A stretch of 64,000 bases of DNA from Marthasterias glacialis (lineage: Eukaryota; Echinodermata; Asteroidea; Forcipulatida; Asteriidae), in assembly GCA_911728455.2 (NCBI GenBank), contig OU452227.1, positions 14,648,110 to 14,712,109 of the forward strand. Reading direction: 5' to 3'. How positions within the stretch are numbered: position 1 is the stretch's first letter; every line of letters begins with the position of its first letter. The translations under genes and the position numbers were made by a program. The notes beneath the pieces were generated by a model. That model did not search any database. It saw only the letters and a program-made list of their open reading frames with translations, and was not told where the DNA came from. Shown here in pieces: positions 1 through 12,131 of the stretch.

Positions 1-651
1 CCTTGGTCACGGCTTGCTAACTACGGTATTAGTCGTGACAAATAAAAGCCCCACCACCCCCTCATTGGTGATAAAGTACGGTAGTTTGTACTCATCAACA
101 ATCGACAAGGATACAACTTGGGACTAATCTGCTAATCAGAAGAGTTCAATACCAAATCTGCTAAGGAGTTATTAGACGGGAACCAGTCTTATACAAAAGA
201 CAAAACAATATGGCCGTCGTTTGGTAGTTTGTTTCTGTACCCAGCAAGGCTTTTTAAGGATATAGCAGAAATTGGACTCAAACGTGACTATCTGTTTCTG
301 GAGATATACTTGGAACCAAATTGAATTAATATCTTGACCGAGAAGGTGATTGCGGTATACTTTAGGGAGACCAATGGTTAACTGATCACAGCAGGGTTTA
401 TTTCCCACCAATCGGAGGCCACGGAGGGCTTCGTGTGAACGGGTCACGGTGCATCTCTGGTTTTGAGACGGAGTACAATATTGTGTAACAAAAATACATC
501 TCCTTCGAAAAAGAGACGGTATTACACATCTCGGCTAAGTTGTCTTGCACATTTGTCTCCCCTCAGAACCAACACTTTATGTTAAAAGAGATTAATGTAA
601 CATGGTTTGCAGTGGCACTCCTAGAGCTCCGTAGTTGTTAGCGGCAAAACT
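1..651. other. Intergenic, no gene recognised
   Basis: No frame here reads as a known protein; the longest open frames are under 100 codons and look like chance. I see no tandem repeat. Confidence 0.5.
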
Positions 652-862
652 TTAAAGGGGCTGCGTCGTCACAATTATATCAGGCCCATGGCTGTGCATG
701 GAAAGATGAACTCTCACCCAGATACTGCACACACGCATGCTTACGGTCAAATCACAAAGGGTGTCGTCTTTGTCAAACTGTGACGTGACCGCCAGCGGGC
801 GCGCGCGTAGTAACTGGGTTATTCTATTTACTGCTATAATCATGACGACACAGACCCTTTAA
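652..862. mobile_element. MITE-like element with TTAAAGGG ends
   Basis: The left end TTAAAGGGGCTGCGTCGTCA (652-671) is mirrored by TGACGACACAGACCCTTTAA at the right end with a few mismatches, so this is a short non-autonomous inverted-repeat element of about 211 bp. The outer TTAA on both sides could be a target duplication of piggyBac type, but that is inference. The interior (about 670-815) recurs in opposite orientation at 7060-7205. Confidence 0.6.
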
Positions 863-1573
863 GGGAAAAATCTTTCAAGTTCTTAAGTTTTCAAGAATAT
901 ACTGGCTAGAGATTTGTTGATATGTTATGAACATGTTTATTTTTGACTTATAGTTCTTGGCCCCAGAAAATTAAAACAAGACATGATTTAAATCTCATTG
1001 TCTAAAATTATCACTGCACTCCGTACAGTGATATTTCTCGGGTTTTTATAGACAACAAATTAAGATAAGAAAAGGGTGACCTTTATCACTACTTATCTTG
1101 TTTTATGCCTTGAAAATTTTTCCGTAAAATTCAGACAGATATGAGCATGGATTTATTCACTAAAAACAGATCGACCTACGGTTAATATTTTTCAAGGCCC
1201 TTATACTGCCTGATTCAGTATACCTTTTAAACATTCACAGACTGTTCTGCCCCCTGCATCATTCTCTTTGAGACACACTTACTTTTAACCGCACCCCCCC
1301 CCCCTCCCCAACCCCTCTACACCGCAGTACAACGTTGACTATTGACATGTGGGGTACTCCTAAAATAGCGAAAAAAGTACATTGAAGCACTGCATTCCAA
1401 TGTACAAATAAACACAGGAGTTAACTCGAGTTGTCAGAATGTCAATTTTACGGAAGGCATTTCCTCGAGAAGTCATTTCCTCGAGAAGACAACATGATTT
1501 TCATATTCGCATGGCGCTTGATATATTTACCACACAAGAGCCCAAACTAAGCTTTTACGTAAAGACACAAATA
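863..1573. other. Distal upstream flank of P450 gene 1
   Basis: AT-rich sequence with one poly-C run near 1294-1303. A short direct duplication of the motif CATTTCCTCGAGAAG occurs near 1460-1490. No coding frame is recognised. Confidence 0.4.
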
Positions 1574-1844
1574 TTGCGTGTAATAACTAATAGAATCAGA
1601 CGGCTGTTTGGCTAACCCCAAATAATTGGGCTTAGTAGACAAGTTTTACATCACAGTTATGATATGTCACTGCTCCACACGATTTTGTGCTGAACGACTT
1701 TCCTCCGTTCACACGGAAGAGGGGGATATGACAATAGTTGGTCTTGGGTCCTCGCACGCGAGGCTAACAATTGCCCTTGTTCCGGTGCTGCATATAGCGT
1801 GCTCAGCTCCGTCGACTAATCACGGCACTGCTCTACATAGCGTG
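1574..1844. promoter_or_regulatory. Cluster of four xenobiotic-response-element cores
   Basis: Four matches to TNGCGTG, the AhR/ARNT binding core, lie upstream of the P450 gene: TTGCGTG at 1574-1580, its reverse complement CACGCGA at 1755-1761, TAGCGTG at 1795-1801 and TAGCGTG at 1838-1844. By base composition well under one match is expected in 270 bp. In vertebrates CYP1 genes are induced through such sites; that they work here is inference. Confidence 0.5.
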
Positions 1845-1919
1845 CATGGATCTTCAATGTATAGGGGTCAAAGCACTGAGTGATGGAGTGTGTTGTTGGA
1901 TCAATAGAGAAGTAAATAC

Positions 1920-1928
1920 TATATAAAG
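1920..1928 (+). promoter_or_regulatory. TATA box of P450 gene 1
   Basis: TATATAAAG lies about 140 bp before the start codon and about 75 bp after the last xenobiotic-response core. This implies transcription starting near 1950 and a 5' leader of roughly 110 nt with no intron needed. Confidence 0.55.
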
Positions 1929-2065
1929 CACTCCACTGATCACTGTTTTTCCATAACTGACTCGGGACTTCGGCTTGCGACTAACCAGTTAATATACTAT
2001 CAGTTGAATCGGTCACTACTAGTTTACAGTTTTTCACTTTTTGACTTCGAAGAAGAGATTTAGTG

Positions 2066-3691
2066 ATGTTGCTTGCTACAGGACAGGCGGCTATGGCACG
2101 CCTTATGCCACAGTTTCCAACTTCTATCAACTCAGCCACAATCATCCTCACCATCATCGTCCTCGTCATTCTCATCTTGGAGGAGTGTAGACGTCTCTTG
2201 ACCATGAGGGTCCGGCGAGGACGTGGGGCTCCCGGGGGTGCTAAGGCTCTCCCCGGCCCGTGGGGTTTACCTCTTCTCGGTAACATCTTCCAGCTGGGCG
2301 CCGCTCCTCATGAAACCTTTATGAAGATGGCCCGCAAGTACGGAGATGTTTTTCAGATTCACATCGGCACTCGACCCGTGGTGGTGCTGAACGGTTTTGA
2401 TACCATCCGACAGGCGCTGGTCAAGCAGGGTGTCGACTTCGCCGGGCGGCCTGATCTGACATCCACACGATGCTTGAACAACATTCTCGGTAGAAGTTTA
2501 GCCTTTTCGAGTTACAACGAGGGCTGGAAGCTGCACCGCAAGATCACCGAGTCGACCTTACGCCACTTCACCTCGGGCAGCCAGCTCAGCTCAGTAGGGG
2601 CACGGATCAGCAAAGAAGCACAGGCTCTGGTAGATGTTTGGACTGTCCAATTCAACAAAGACAGCAAGGTTAAAGAAAACAACAATGGACCCTTTGACAT
2701 ACTGAAGCTCTCTGTAAGTAACGTCATGTACTCGTACATGTTCAGCAAGAGTCACTCACTGGATGATCAGAAATTACTGGACTTTGTTGCGATGAGTGAC
2801 AATTTCTCCAAAGCCATCGGCACGGGTAACCCGGCGGATTTCATGCCGTGGATGCAGCTTTTCTCCAGGAAGATTTTCGACAAATTCGAGAAGGTGATAC
2901 ACGACTTCAAGAGCTGGTTCGGCACGGACATTTCCAACCACACCAAGGAGTACAAATCAGAATCCGAGTCGAACATTCTCGATTATCTTATCACAGTGAA
3001 TCGCCGGATGGATCCCGCGGACATGAAGCGTCTTGACCTTACGGAGGAGATGATCGTCAACACTGTGTACGACATGTTTGGCGCCGGGTTTGAGACCGTA
3101 TCCGCACTCCTCCACTGGACTGTCGCGTTGATGATCTTGTACCCAGACGTCCAACGCGAGATACAGAAGGAGCTTGACGAAGTAGTCGGGAGAGACCGTT
3201 CGCCTTGTGCGTCGGATCGCAAGCGGCTGCCGTTCACCGAGTCCTGCTTGCTGGAGATCATCCGCATTACCTCCGTCGTTCCGATGACCATCCCCCACAG
3301 CACTACCAAAGACACAGAACTGAACGGGTACTTCATTCCAAAGGACACAGTAGTCTTCGTCAATCTGCACTCCTTGAATAACGACGAGGAGACCTGGAAC
3401 AATCCGAGAGAGTTTCGCCCCCGTCGTTTCCTCAGTGAAGACGGCGCATCACTTGACCCTTCCAAAACCATCGCCGTTATGCCGTTCGGTGCCGGTAAGC
3501 GCCGATGTCTTGGATCCGAACTGGCTCGGTTAGAGTTCTTCCTGTATTCCACTACCCTCTTGCAACAGTGTACCTTCGAAGCTGTAGATGGAGATAAACC
3601 ATCACTGAAGTCCAGTCCAGGTCTGGTGCAGAAACCGAATCCGTTCAGCATGACCGTAAGCAAACGGGAACTAAACATCCCAACACCTTGA
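2066..3691 (+). CDS. Cytochrome P450, CYP1-like, single exon
   Basis: Microsomal heme-thiolate monooxygenase of 541 residues, a normal length for the CYP1/CYP2 clan. A hydrophobic anchor spans residues 22-38, followed by an arginine-rich stretch and the hinge LPGPWG at 62-67. Further on come the substrate-region text YGDVFQIHIGTRPVVVLNG, the I-helix AGFET (340-344, oxygen-activating Thr), ExxR (E397, R400), a PRRF motif, and FGAGKRRCLG with heme ligand C481. The stretches IRQALVKQG and TIPHSTTKDT closely resemble vertebrate CYP1. CYP17 or CYP21-like steroid hydroxylases are the main alternatives. The start chosen is the first ATG; the ATG at 2093 has a better initiation context and would shorten the protein by nine residues without losing the anchor. 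It should act at the ER with NADPH-P450 reductase. No frameshift or stop interrupts it. Confidence 0.93.
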   Translation: MLLATGQAAMARLMPQFPTSINSATIILTIIVLVILILEECRRLLTMRVRRGRGAPGGAKALPGPWGLPLLGNIFQLGAAPHETFMKMARKYGDVFQIHIGTRPVVVLNGFDTIRQALVKQGVDFAGRPDLTSTRCLNNILGRSLAFSSYNEGWKLHRKITESTLRHFTSGSQLSSVGARISKEAQALVDVWTVQFNKDSKVKENNNGPFDILKLSVSNVMYSYMFSKSHSLDDQKLLDFVAMSDNFSKAIGTGNPADFMPWMQLFSRKIFDKFEKVIHDFKSWFGTDISNHTKEYKSESESNILDYLITVNRRMDPADMKRLDLTEEMIVNTVYDMFGAGFETVSALLHWTVALMILYPDVQREIQKELDEVVGRDRSPCASDRKRLPFTESCLLEIIRITSVVPMTIPHSTTKDTELNGYFIPKDTVVFVNLHSLNNDEETWNNPREFRPRRFLSEDGASLDPSKTIAVMPFGAGKRRCLGSELARLEFFLYSTTLLQQCTFEAVDGDKPSLKSSPGLVQKPNPFSMTVSKRELNIPTP

Positions 3692-4257
3692 AAACAAAAA
3701 CTGTGAACTATCAAAATACAGTACTGTGATTGTAAATTCAGTCTTGAGTGATAATTTATGCACACTGTATATTTTTTTTGCTGAAGTAACTACCGCCGTT
3801 CACAGTTGCGTAAACGCAGTGGCTAGTTTGAAGAATTTGGACGGGTTTGTGAGAATGGTGTTTTGTAAAGACTTTATGCTCGATGTTGTCTATCTTTATT
3901 ATTTTGATTAACTGATTGATCGATTGATTGAGCAAATTAGTAACAACTTTTACGTTTGCCTTCGTTTGAAGAAAAAAAAAACATGAAAAAAGAAGAAGTG
4001 ACATTTGTATTTTTTTTATTTACGTGCATGTAAAAGCTGTCTTGTGATTCAACGGACTAAGTGCACCGACATGGGTCAGTCAATCTGTACTGGATCGATA
4101 AACCTTTCATTATTTTTTTTGGTCAAAACTATGGATAACTACACTATGCACTTTTGATAGCACAATACAAATACATGTAGCTAGTACGCACTTAAATTCT
4201 GGCAACAGTAGCCCATAGGTTTACACAGGATAGCAGTGCAGGAAGTATAGGAATAAA
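3692..4257 (+). other. 3' flank/UTR of P450 gene 1 with poly(A) signal
   Basis: AT-rich sequence follows the stop codon. The first clear AATAAA is at 4252-4257, about 560 nt downstream, and is the best candidate for polyadenylation. No coding frame is recognised. Confidence 0.35.
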
Positions 4258-5684
4258 AACGCGAACAAACGGTTTATAATGTTTTGTCAGGGATTGTGTA
4301 CGCGTTATGGACTGGTACTGGTAAGAACTTTATAATCGGTGAGCTTTCGGATTAAAACTAATCATTTTTAAATGTTGTCGATTATCAGCGGTCATATAGT
4401 TTGTCTTTGAAGATGTTTTCACTTGTTTTCTTAAAGTCATGTTTTGACCTCGTCTTGAGACTGGTAGAGCCTCGGTATCATTACGGCCGCTTAGTTTCAA
4501 TTGATTAATTGATTTGATTTTGATTGTCAAGTGTGTATCTTCTTCAACCTTATCAACATCGGGAGTATACTGTCTTATTCCTGAAAGGGAGATTACATCA
4601 TTTGCAGACATTTAAAAAATGTCATCTCAAGTTAATACGAAATAACTTACTAGACTGAAAGGTACATTAATAATTCCCAAGTATCCAATGAAATCGTTTC
4701 ACTGGGTTATTTCATTTTAGAAAAAAAATACGATTTTATTTCATTTTGAAGCGATGGTCGGCCGACCATTGTTTGCAGAAAAAACGGGTTCCGTTCTGCG
4801 TGGAAATAACCGTTCCAGATTTTCGTAAACATATTAAAAACGCTACCACCTTTTGAAATGAAATTGTTACAGGTTAATTTTATGGTGTATATTTAAAATG
4901 TTGCATCGAGACAAACTTATGGTTCCAATTACCAATGAGGTAATTTCCCTTTAAACCAAATATGCCTGCTTAGAACAATGTTAGTGTTCCTTGTCATAGC
5001 TTGAGTTAATACCACTATCAGAATATCATTAATATTGTACATCTTTGCAAATTTACCCACTTGAAGTTGAAAATGCTTGAAAATGCTTCCATCATAAAAC
5101 AAAGTTTGTCACGTCTCAATTGTGTGCACTACAGTATCTAATAAGAGCTGTCATTTTTACAAAAAGAGGCCAGCCCAGCTTTAGCTGGGTTTGGAATTGA
5201 AACCTAGATTCATGGCTGAGCTATGGAGGTATATGGTACATGTACAGTATATTAGTTTTAAGAATACTGCGGTGTTCTTCTTTAGAAAGTACTTTTTTAA
5301 GGGTTCATGTATAGTGACACATAATCACACAGTAACACCCCAAAAAGTACCGTAAATCTATCTTTTTACACTGTTTTTAAGATGACGTGTAAACGAAAAA
5401 AGTTACACCCACACGCCCATCCGTTAATTAATAGGGAAATAGGTCGTTTAGTGTATGTCGTCTTCACAACTATCACTGAGTAATTGATTTCAAATCCGGA
5501 AATGATTAAATTCATGGGTGGACACTGCATTCCAGTTTTACTCACTCTAAACCCAGCGTGTGTCAATAGTCAACCTTGGCTGGGTGTTTGTGTTAATTAA
5601 ATGCCACTGGAGTTAACTGGAACACCCAATTCCACGGTTTGATACTTGTTTACAGTGTGATCTAACCCATTTATTGCATTCAAT
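4258..5684. other. Intergenic with a 16-bp perfect palindrome
   Basis: No gene seen. ATGGTCGGCCGACCAT at 4754-4769 is a perfect palindrome in AT-rich surroundings. Two AATGAAAT-type motifs flank it, at about 4688 and 4855, and hint at an old inverted element, but I could not define its ends. Confidence 0.35.
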
Positions 5685-5929
5685 ACTCTCTAAGATGTAA
5701 AATACTGAAAACGTCACTCTCTCTCGCACGAGTGGTGTCATTTTGGCTCTTTTGAGAGTGAAACTCACTGTGCGTCTTTCTTTTTTTAGCACTCTTTTTG
5801 AGTGAAATTGGAGCGAAGTTGAAAATACCCGTCTTTCACTCTCTCAAGAGTTGTCTGCCGTACGGCTCTTTGCAAGATTGGTATGGCGGACAATTCGAGT
5901 GGTTTTCCACTCTTTTACATTTAGAGAGT
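5685..5929. mobile_element. MITE-like element with ACTCTCTAA ends
   Basis: The left end ACTCTCTAAGATGTAAAA is mirrored by TTTTACATTTAGAGAGT at the right end. The interior is packed with short ACTCT/AGAGT motifs in both orientations. No open frame of note, so the element is non-autonomous. It resembles the element at 38991-39220, which also starts with ACTCTAAAA. Confidence 0.6.
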
Positions 5930-6429
5930 ACAATGCTTCGATACCAAAAAATAACCCAAGATAAAAAAAACTTGTTTGACCATGACTAATGATTTTCACA
6001 AAGTTCAACAATAATTATTGTCATTTTTGTCAAATATAAATCTGACAAGGATGACAAACATGAAGTGAAAGTGAAGTGTAGTTATTTATTTTAACATCAT
6101 CATTTTTATATCGGTAACTACGAGTTTTTGTTATTTAGATGGTATTCAAAATGTGTATATTTCGAATAAAGTTTACAATAATCTTGTACATAAAATGTAA
6201 CCAAGCCAAAAAGCTGAACGGTTTTTTAATACTGTTTAGTGCTGATAAAGCATTGTTTACCGTATGTCTAGAACATTGAAGGGCGTTTAATTTTGATATT
6301 TGTCAAGATAAAAAAACATACAGTCACGTTGTTGATCATCAATAAATATAAACAGTTTACAGATACGGATTGTGTCATGTGATGTCATTGATAATTGTGT
6401 TTATACATCTGTCTCTTAATTGGTCACAA

Positions 6430-6560
6430 CGATCAATTTATTACACGTTGAAACATTTCATATTAAAGTTTCTCGTAATGTTTCTCCTGAAGACGATCAG
6501 AACATCGAACGAAACGTCGTCGAGTTGTTTACACCACCGGTTCTTTTCAGAACCACCACA
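6430..6560 (+). repeat. Interspersed repeat with CTGAAGA-GAAACGTCG hairpin module
   Basis: Contains CTGAAGA (6487-6493), a short stem, GAAACGTCG (6511) and the hairpin GGTTCT-tttc-AGAACC (6539-6554). The same ordered modules occur at 11166-11238 (minus) and 30871-30945 (plus). The repeating unit is clear; its full length and class are not. Confidence 0.5.
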
Positions 6561-6756
6561 ACTCAAAAAAGAGAGATTTACAGACCTTTCGAGATTGTGT
6601 TTCCACTACGCAAAGTTTGAAATCCTAAAATTTGCCTTTGGACTACAGTTAACTTAGTGAACAAGGGCGCTTAATGTTGCTGTATGTGTCGTATTTAATT
6701 AAGGGAGTTTTGGTTTAGGTGTGATTGAAGCTACACAACGTGGACACCAAGCATAA

Positions 6757-7035
6757 GTGTCAAAGACCACAATCCACGTATATGAAATCACGAACTTGTA
6801 AAAGTTTAGGCTTAATCAGTCATTGGAGTCAAAAGAAAAAAGTTTTAAAAAGAATCGTCTATGCTTTCACTGTTTTCAAACATCAGGTTTCGGAACTCAC
6901 GAGATCAAAACTCAAAAAGTATATCATTTCAAGCAAAACATATTTAAAGGGGAAGTTTTCTACCATGGTCATCTTTATACCATGTAGGTTTTGTGGAAAT
7001 CTGTGAGCATTTTTATTTCCAATCTTACCAATGTT
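6757..7035 (+). repeat. Direct repeat block, copy 1
   Basis: This begins with GTCAAAGACC and ends with an ACCATGGTCATCTTTATACCATG segment followed by TCTTACCAATGTTGAG. The same ordered pieces recur at 7225-7455, so the two blocks are divergent tandem copies about 465 bp apart. The style matches a common echinoderm interspersed repeat I recall. Confidence 0.5.
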
Positions 7036-7059
7036 GAGTCGTCGTCATTATAGTAGTAA

Positions 7060-7205
7060 TTGGGGGGAAAACAGTTACTACGCATGCGTGCGCGCTGGCG
7101 GTCACATCACAATTTGACAAAGACGTCGCCCTATTCGCAAGCGCGCGCATGTGCAGTATATGGGTGAGAGTTCATCTATAAAGCGCAATACTGTAGGCCG
7201 TTAAA
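7060..7205 (+). repeat. Partial copy of the 652-862 element, opposite orientation
   Basis: GTTACTACGC, GCTGGCGGTCAC, TTTGACAAAGACG, GTGCAGTAT and GGGTGAGAGTTCATCT match the reverse complement of 670-815 in the same order. The left inverted end is missing, so this is a truncated copy, and it lies between the two direct repeat blocks. Confidence 0.6.
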
Positions 7206-7224
7206 GCGCATTGACAACATTGGT

Positions 7225-7455
7225 CATTGTCAAAGACCGGTATCCACACTTTATGTGACTCCACATATGAAATAACAAACCTGTGAAAGTTCAATCAGTC
7301 AATCAGTTCCTAGAAACAATAGGGGGAAAAACATGTTTTCACTGTCTTACATAACTCCATGTAAAACATAAGGGAAGTTTCCAACCATGACCATCTTTAT
7401 ACCATGTAAGTTATGTGTAAATATGTGGGGAAAAAATTTTTTTCAACCTTACCAA
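7225..7455 (+). repeat. Direct repeat block, copy 2
   Basis: Second, more diverged copy of the block at 6757-7035. It starts with GTCAAAGACC and ends with ACCATGACCATCTTTATACC and ACCTTACCAATGC. Confidence 0.5.
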
Positions 7456-10400
7456 TGCTGTGCTTACCCTCATAAACACCGAATTCCACAGCAGCAGAGC
7501 CATAGAATCGGGACCTGCATAAGTTTCAACTATATTCGGAAACGGTTTGTTGTTGTTTTTTGTTGGGTTTTTTTTGTGTGCCTACTATATACACGAATTC
7601 TCAAAAGATTACAGCCTTTCGTTTCTCAACAACGTATGGAGTAACAGCTTTTTTCAGTCAGATTTATAACTGATTGGTTAGGACAGGGTGCGTATACCTG
7701 CCCTTCCTTCTCCTCACAAGGATAATCGACGGTCACGAGTAAGGAAATCCTTTTTCAAGTGGCATATGTGACTCGCTCGGAAAGAAAACGTGAACATTAA
7801 GAGGGCGTCAAACATGCATCAATCATAGCAAGAAGCTGGATTCATCATTATTTTTTACATATCGCATAATTTAAAGCTGGGAAATGAGTCGATGGGTAGC
7901 TTTGGTGATCATCGAAAAAACAAATGGGGTATTTTAATATGGAAGCTTACTTAATGGAGTGATGTTGGAACTGTACCAATTGTCAGGAGAAATACTCCCG
8001 CCTGAAATTCTGTCACGTTGGACAAATTGTTGTATCAATTTTTTCCCCCGTCCAAGGCAAGAAGGATTAGCGTGTAACAATATTTAAATATAGATACCTA
8101 TATAGGCTTATACTTCAGTGAAGTTTCCGCAAGTAAGTTTTATTTGTATTTTGGAAATTGGATTGATTAGATCAATACACTCAGCTTTAGAACCATCGAT
8201 GTACCATTCGTTTAGGATTCCTTAATACTGTGAGGTTTGAATTGATGTGGTAACAGCACAGTCTTTTCACAAACTACTAATATGAACGCAATAACCCTTA
8301 AGATATATTGTTTTAATTAATACATGCCACTCTTTAAGTACCGTAAACCACTTAAGAAACATCAATTTTATAGTCATGTTAAAAAATACCAGGGTTGTAT
8401 AGCTAGGTATGTTTTAGGAGTCGTGGTTACTCGAGTGCGTATACCTGTGCTGACCTCCAAGTTCAAATCACTTATCCTATATCCCAATCAATATCACCTT
8501 CGCGTGCTTTATCGTCGCCGTCATCAGCGACTTTGAGCAATTACTGATAAACTGTCTCAACAAGAAAATCGGAGCTTTTGGATATTGCGCTATCCTTAGA
8601 TTAGATAACCCACCCAGTCGCCAAGCCAATGTCCCCACCGCGGCCGACAGGTGTACTTTGGTGCGAGGGTGGACTCCGGAACCCATCCCGTCGTGGAGTC
8701 AATGTTTGACACTTGAGCAAAACTGTTCTTTCAATCATGCGACAAGACTTGTCTATTTACTCGGGCGGCAACAGTCACGCAAACCCGGCGAAACGGGTTT
8801 TCCTGTTTACCCGACGGCCGATGTATGTTTTAATAGAAAACTTCACGGTATGTGCATTGCTTTCTTGCGGACAGATTTACTTTGAAGATTTGTCCGTGTT
8901 GTCCAATTCTGAATGCCTGTTTCAGTGGAAGTTCTGTCACTGGATGATTTTGTTACTGGTAGTTTGTTACTTTTTTGTAAGACTTGCTGACCTGTCAAGT
9001 CGGTTTGCTGGATTCATTGGCGCTTCTGTACCGCAGTCATAAATCATCTAGGGGAAAATGTGGACATGAGGGATTTGGGCAACAAGGGGGGGGATGGATT
9101 ATAGAAACATTTTGAGCAACATCCTGGCAGCCTACTTATTGTGATTGACACTCCCTGAGATTTCAAGCACGCCTGTTAGTCAGTGCATTTGTTCTTGAAC
9201 TTCTGGGAGTAGCACATTTATTGATTAAAAACTAAGCAGTTATAGTTTGTCTAAAAACGTAGCCAAGCTTCATGTCAACAAAACGAGAAAAATAGTTTGT
9301 AAATCATGTACTGAAGTTCAGGTGAGGCATTTAAAACAATTCTTAACTGACAAGGAATCAATATTCAATTTTAAATAAAAAGCAATCCAAACCTTTGTTG
9401 TACCGCTGTACATTTTGTGTTTTCAGTACCGACGATTGGCAATGATCTGATTGTATGTGTTTTTAAGGGCAGTTTCAAATGTCCACCGTGACACGTTTTT
9501 TTTTTTTTTTTTTTTGGGGGGGGGGGGGTAATCTAAAAACATAGTGACATCCAATAGCCGTCTGAGATGATGGAGGGGTGGTCGATTTGACAGAGTCGCC
9601 CGACGTCTGTTTCGGTTACAAGGGTTTTAGTTGTTTAGTGTCTCCTGATAGGCACACAGAGGCCCTCCGCTTCGCACGGAAGGCCCAGTGTTGCGTCCTG
9701 CCACCACTACCCAAGCTCTGAAGCGGGACCAGCCTTTAGTGTTATTGCCATTGTGCCCTTCTCACGCAAACCTAAATCTTACCCTATTGTTATCCAGCCT
9801 TTATTGAGCCCTTTGTAAAAAGAAGAAAGGAAAAAACGTTGATAAAAATTGTTACCTGTTTTATGGACACAATAAATATCGCGTGCAACACGAAGGTCTT
9901 TTGCCGAAAGGTTTCTTTCTTTTCATTTCGGAACGATGTTTTTTCCAGAAACATTTTTTATTACACACGCGATGAAATGAAGAGGCGATTACGTCACCAG
10001 CGGTAGTGGAATATTTTAATAGTACTTCTCGATAGGTGATGTGGTCTAGCAATTTTTCAGAACTTATTTTAAAAAATTAAAAAGTTTGCTTCAAACCAAA
10101 ACTTGATAAAAAATTGACCGGAAAACTGCAATGCCCCCCAAAAAGCAAAGCTTGTAAGGTAACCCACTGTGACTTTGATGGTAACGGCAACACTTCAAAC
10201 TGTCTAGTTTTATTATTTTGTAACATTGTGAGCTGATTTTTATACATAATTTTGTTCAGCGGATATGATATTATTTCCATATAAACGATACAGTGTCACT
10301 CTTTTTTTCGAAGATGAAACCGTTGGGGGCGGAAAATCAATTTCACGATTGAAATTAGGCCCTGAGATTAAAACGTCAACGGATTGTTACTGTTTACAAA

Positions 10401-11165
10401 AAAAAATAATCGCCAAATTAAATTCACATATGTACAACTCTCTGTCACCTCGCTAAACGACACAGACTCCTACTCAATCTAAATCAAAAAAAGATGAGCG
10501 TTTAATTGGCATGTACTTTGTAGAGTGAATCTTGAATTCCAGCATTTCTATAATTTACTTTGATTATACTTCTGAGTTGACTTTTTGAAGGATTCTCAAT
10601 GTTGTTTTATCCCCTTTGCCTTTTCCCTATATATATTTATACTAAACCCATGTGTAACTAATCATTAAGTCTATAACAGGTAATTTGATAGAGACACAAG
10701 ACGGAATCAGACCGCGAAAACCGCAACATCTTCGAATCAAAAGAGGGCAGTAGACACAATATCACCCACTGAACTTTAGTTTCTTCTTTTGTGGCCTACT
10801 TAGCATTGATTATTATTTCAACAGGCCTACTTAGTGCACAGAGTGTTATTTTTGCTTCTCATGGTATGGATTGCCAATAAATAAATTGTTGCCTAAACGA
10901 TTTTATGATGCTTTATTACATTACACAAGTTGATTTCGGTGTTGTGATCACGAGCAGCGGAGTCTGAACTAGTAGAGCAGATCTGGAGGGTGACGAAGGC
11001 TGTCTCAAGATTCCAATACGGTTTCATAGTTCACCCGCGAAGCTCAAGGTCAATTAAATACTATTAGTACAATAATGACTTAAATTTGAAAGTTTGCTTG
11101 TTGGAGATACAATCTAGGCTTGCGGTAACACTATGTTAGCCACATGAAAAAAGTCTTATGAGTTG
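7456..11165. other. Intergenic, no gene recognised
   Basis: Open frames here, including one of about 109 codons near 8713-9042, have no recognisable domain. A poly-T run passing directly into poly-G lies at about 9497-9528. A small segment near 9765-9835 (CTCACGCAAACC, CTATTGTTATCC) is echoed at 13390-13450, so old repeats are present. Confidence 0.35.
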
Positions 11166-11238
11166 TGGTGGTTTTGAAAAGAAACGGTGGTTTAACAACT
11201 CGACGTTTCGATCAGTATGATCTGATTGTCTTCAGGAG
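11166..11238 (-). repeat. CTGAAGA-GAAACGTCG hairpin module, reverse copy
   Basis: Read on the minus strand it gives CTGAAGAC, a stem ATCAG/CTGAT, GAAACGTCGAGTTG and the ACCACCGTTTC tail. Modules are in the same order as at 6430-6560. Confidence 0.5.
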
Positions 11239-11377
11239 AAATCAGTGTGGTCTACGTTATGAGGAAATTGAATTTAAACGGTCTACGAAAGCACACAAGG
11301 CTCTTCTCACCGTAAAACATATTCTCTGTTCATTTTACACAAGCCTATCATCCTGTCAAAAATGACATAAATTGGTT

Positions 11378-11520
11378 GTAGTCAGCAGCATAACCAGAGG
11401 GGGAAGCCCCCACCCCCGCTCAGAAACCTTGCCCCCTTCCCTTTACAAAAAAAAATCAAAAATGAATGGATCGATTCATTAAATAGCCCGCCCCAAATAT
11501 ATATTCATATATTCTTATCT
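11378..11520. mobile_element. Degraded relative of the AGTGGCGTAACCAG elements
   Basis: CAGCATAACCAGAGGGGG, a C-rich block and CTTGCCCC followed by poly-A match the opening of the elements at 12132 and 31906. The right end is not clear. Confidence 0.35.
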
Positions 11521-11544
11521 AATATAATTTTTTTGAAAACTAAG

Positions 11545-11580
11545 TAAGTAAATAAATAAATAAATAAATAAACAAACAAA

Positions 11581-11617
<37 letters not shown>

Positions 11618-11625
11618 AAATAAAA
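11545..11625. repeat. (AAAT)n microsatellite
   Basis: About 80 bp of AAAT units with a short AAAC interruption. Confidence 0.9.
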
Positions 11626-11795
11626 CATAGACAGGACTTCAAACTTTCCCGTCAAGAAAAGAATGTTAGAAAACCCGTCCTCGTTTCTCTTGCCTTACAA
11701 GGCAGTGGAAACCTTGCATGGTTGCACACAAACGGTATCCCATTACTGAAAAAATACTGAAAAATCAACGAATAATATTATCAGTTTTATGTTGC

Positions 11796-11968
<173 letters not shown>

Positions 11969-12131
11969 TGGCAACGATATTCGTATAAAAACAATACTGT
12001 CCATCCCTATGGGCTTTGATGTTATTTTTTTGCGGTGGTCAGTCGTCGTCAAAGAGTTTTGGAAGCAAATGAATTCCCACTTCCCAATGATAAAAGGGAA
12101 TGCAGAAAATGCCCGTCATATGTGTCTTAAT

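Noticed and set aside
2957-3765. Antisense frames of 137 and 260 codons opposite P450 gene 1
   Set aside because: Shadows of a GC-richer coding region; no family resemblance.
8713-9042. 109-codon frame with a hydrophobic stretch
   Set aside because: No recognisable family or supporting context; a frame of this size is not surprising in 64 kb.
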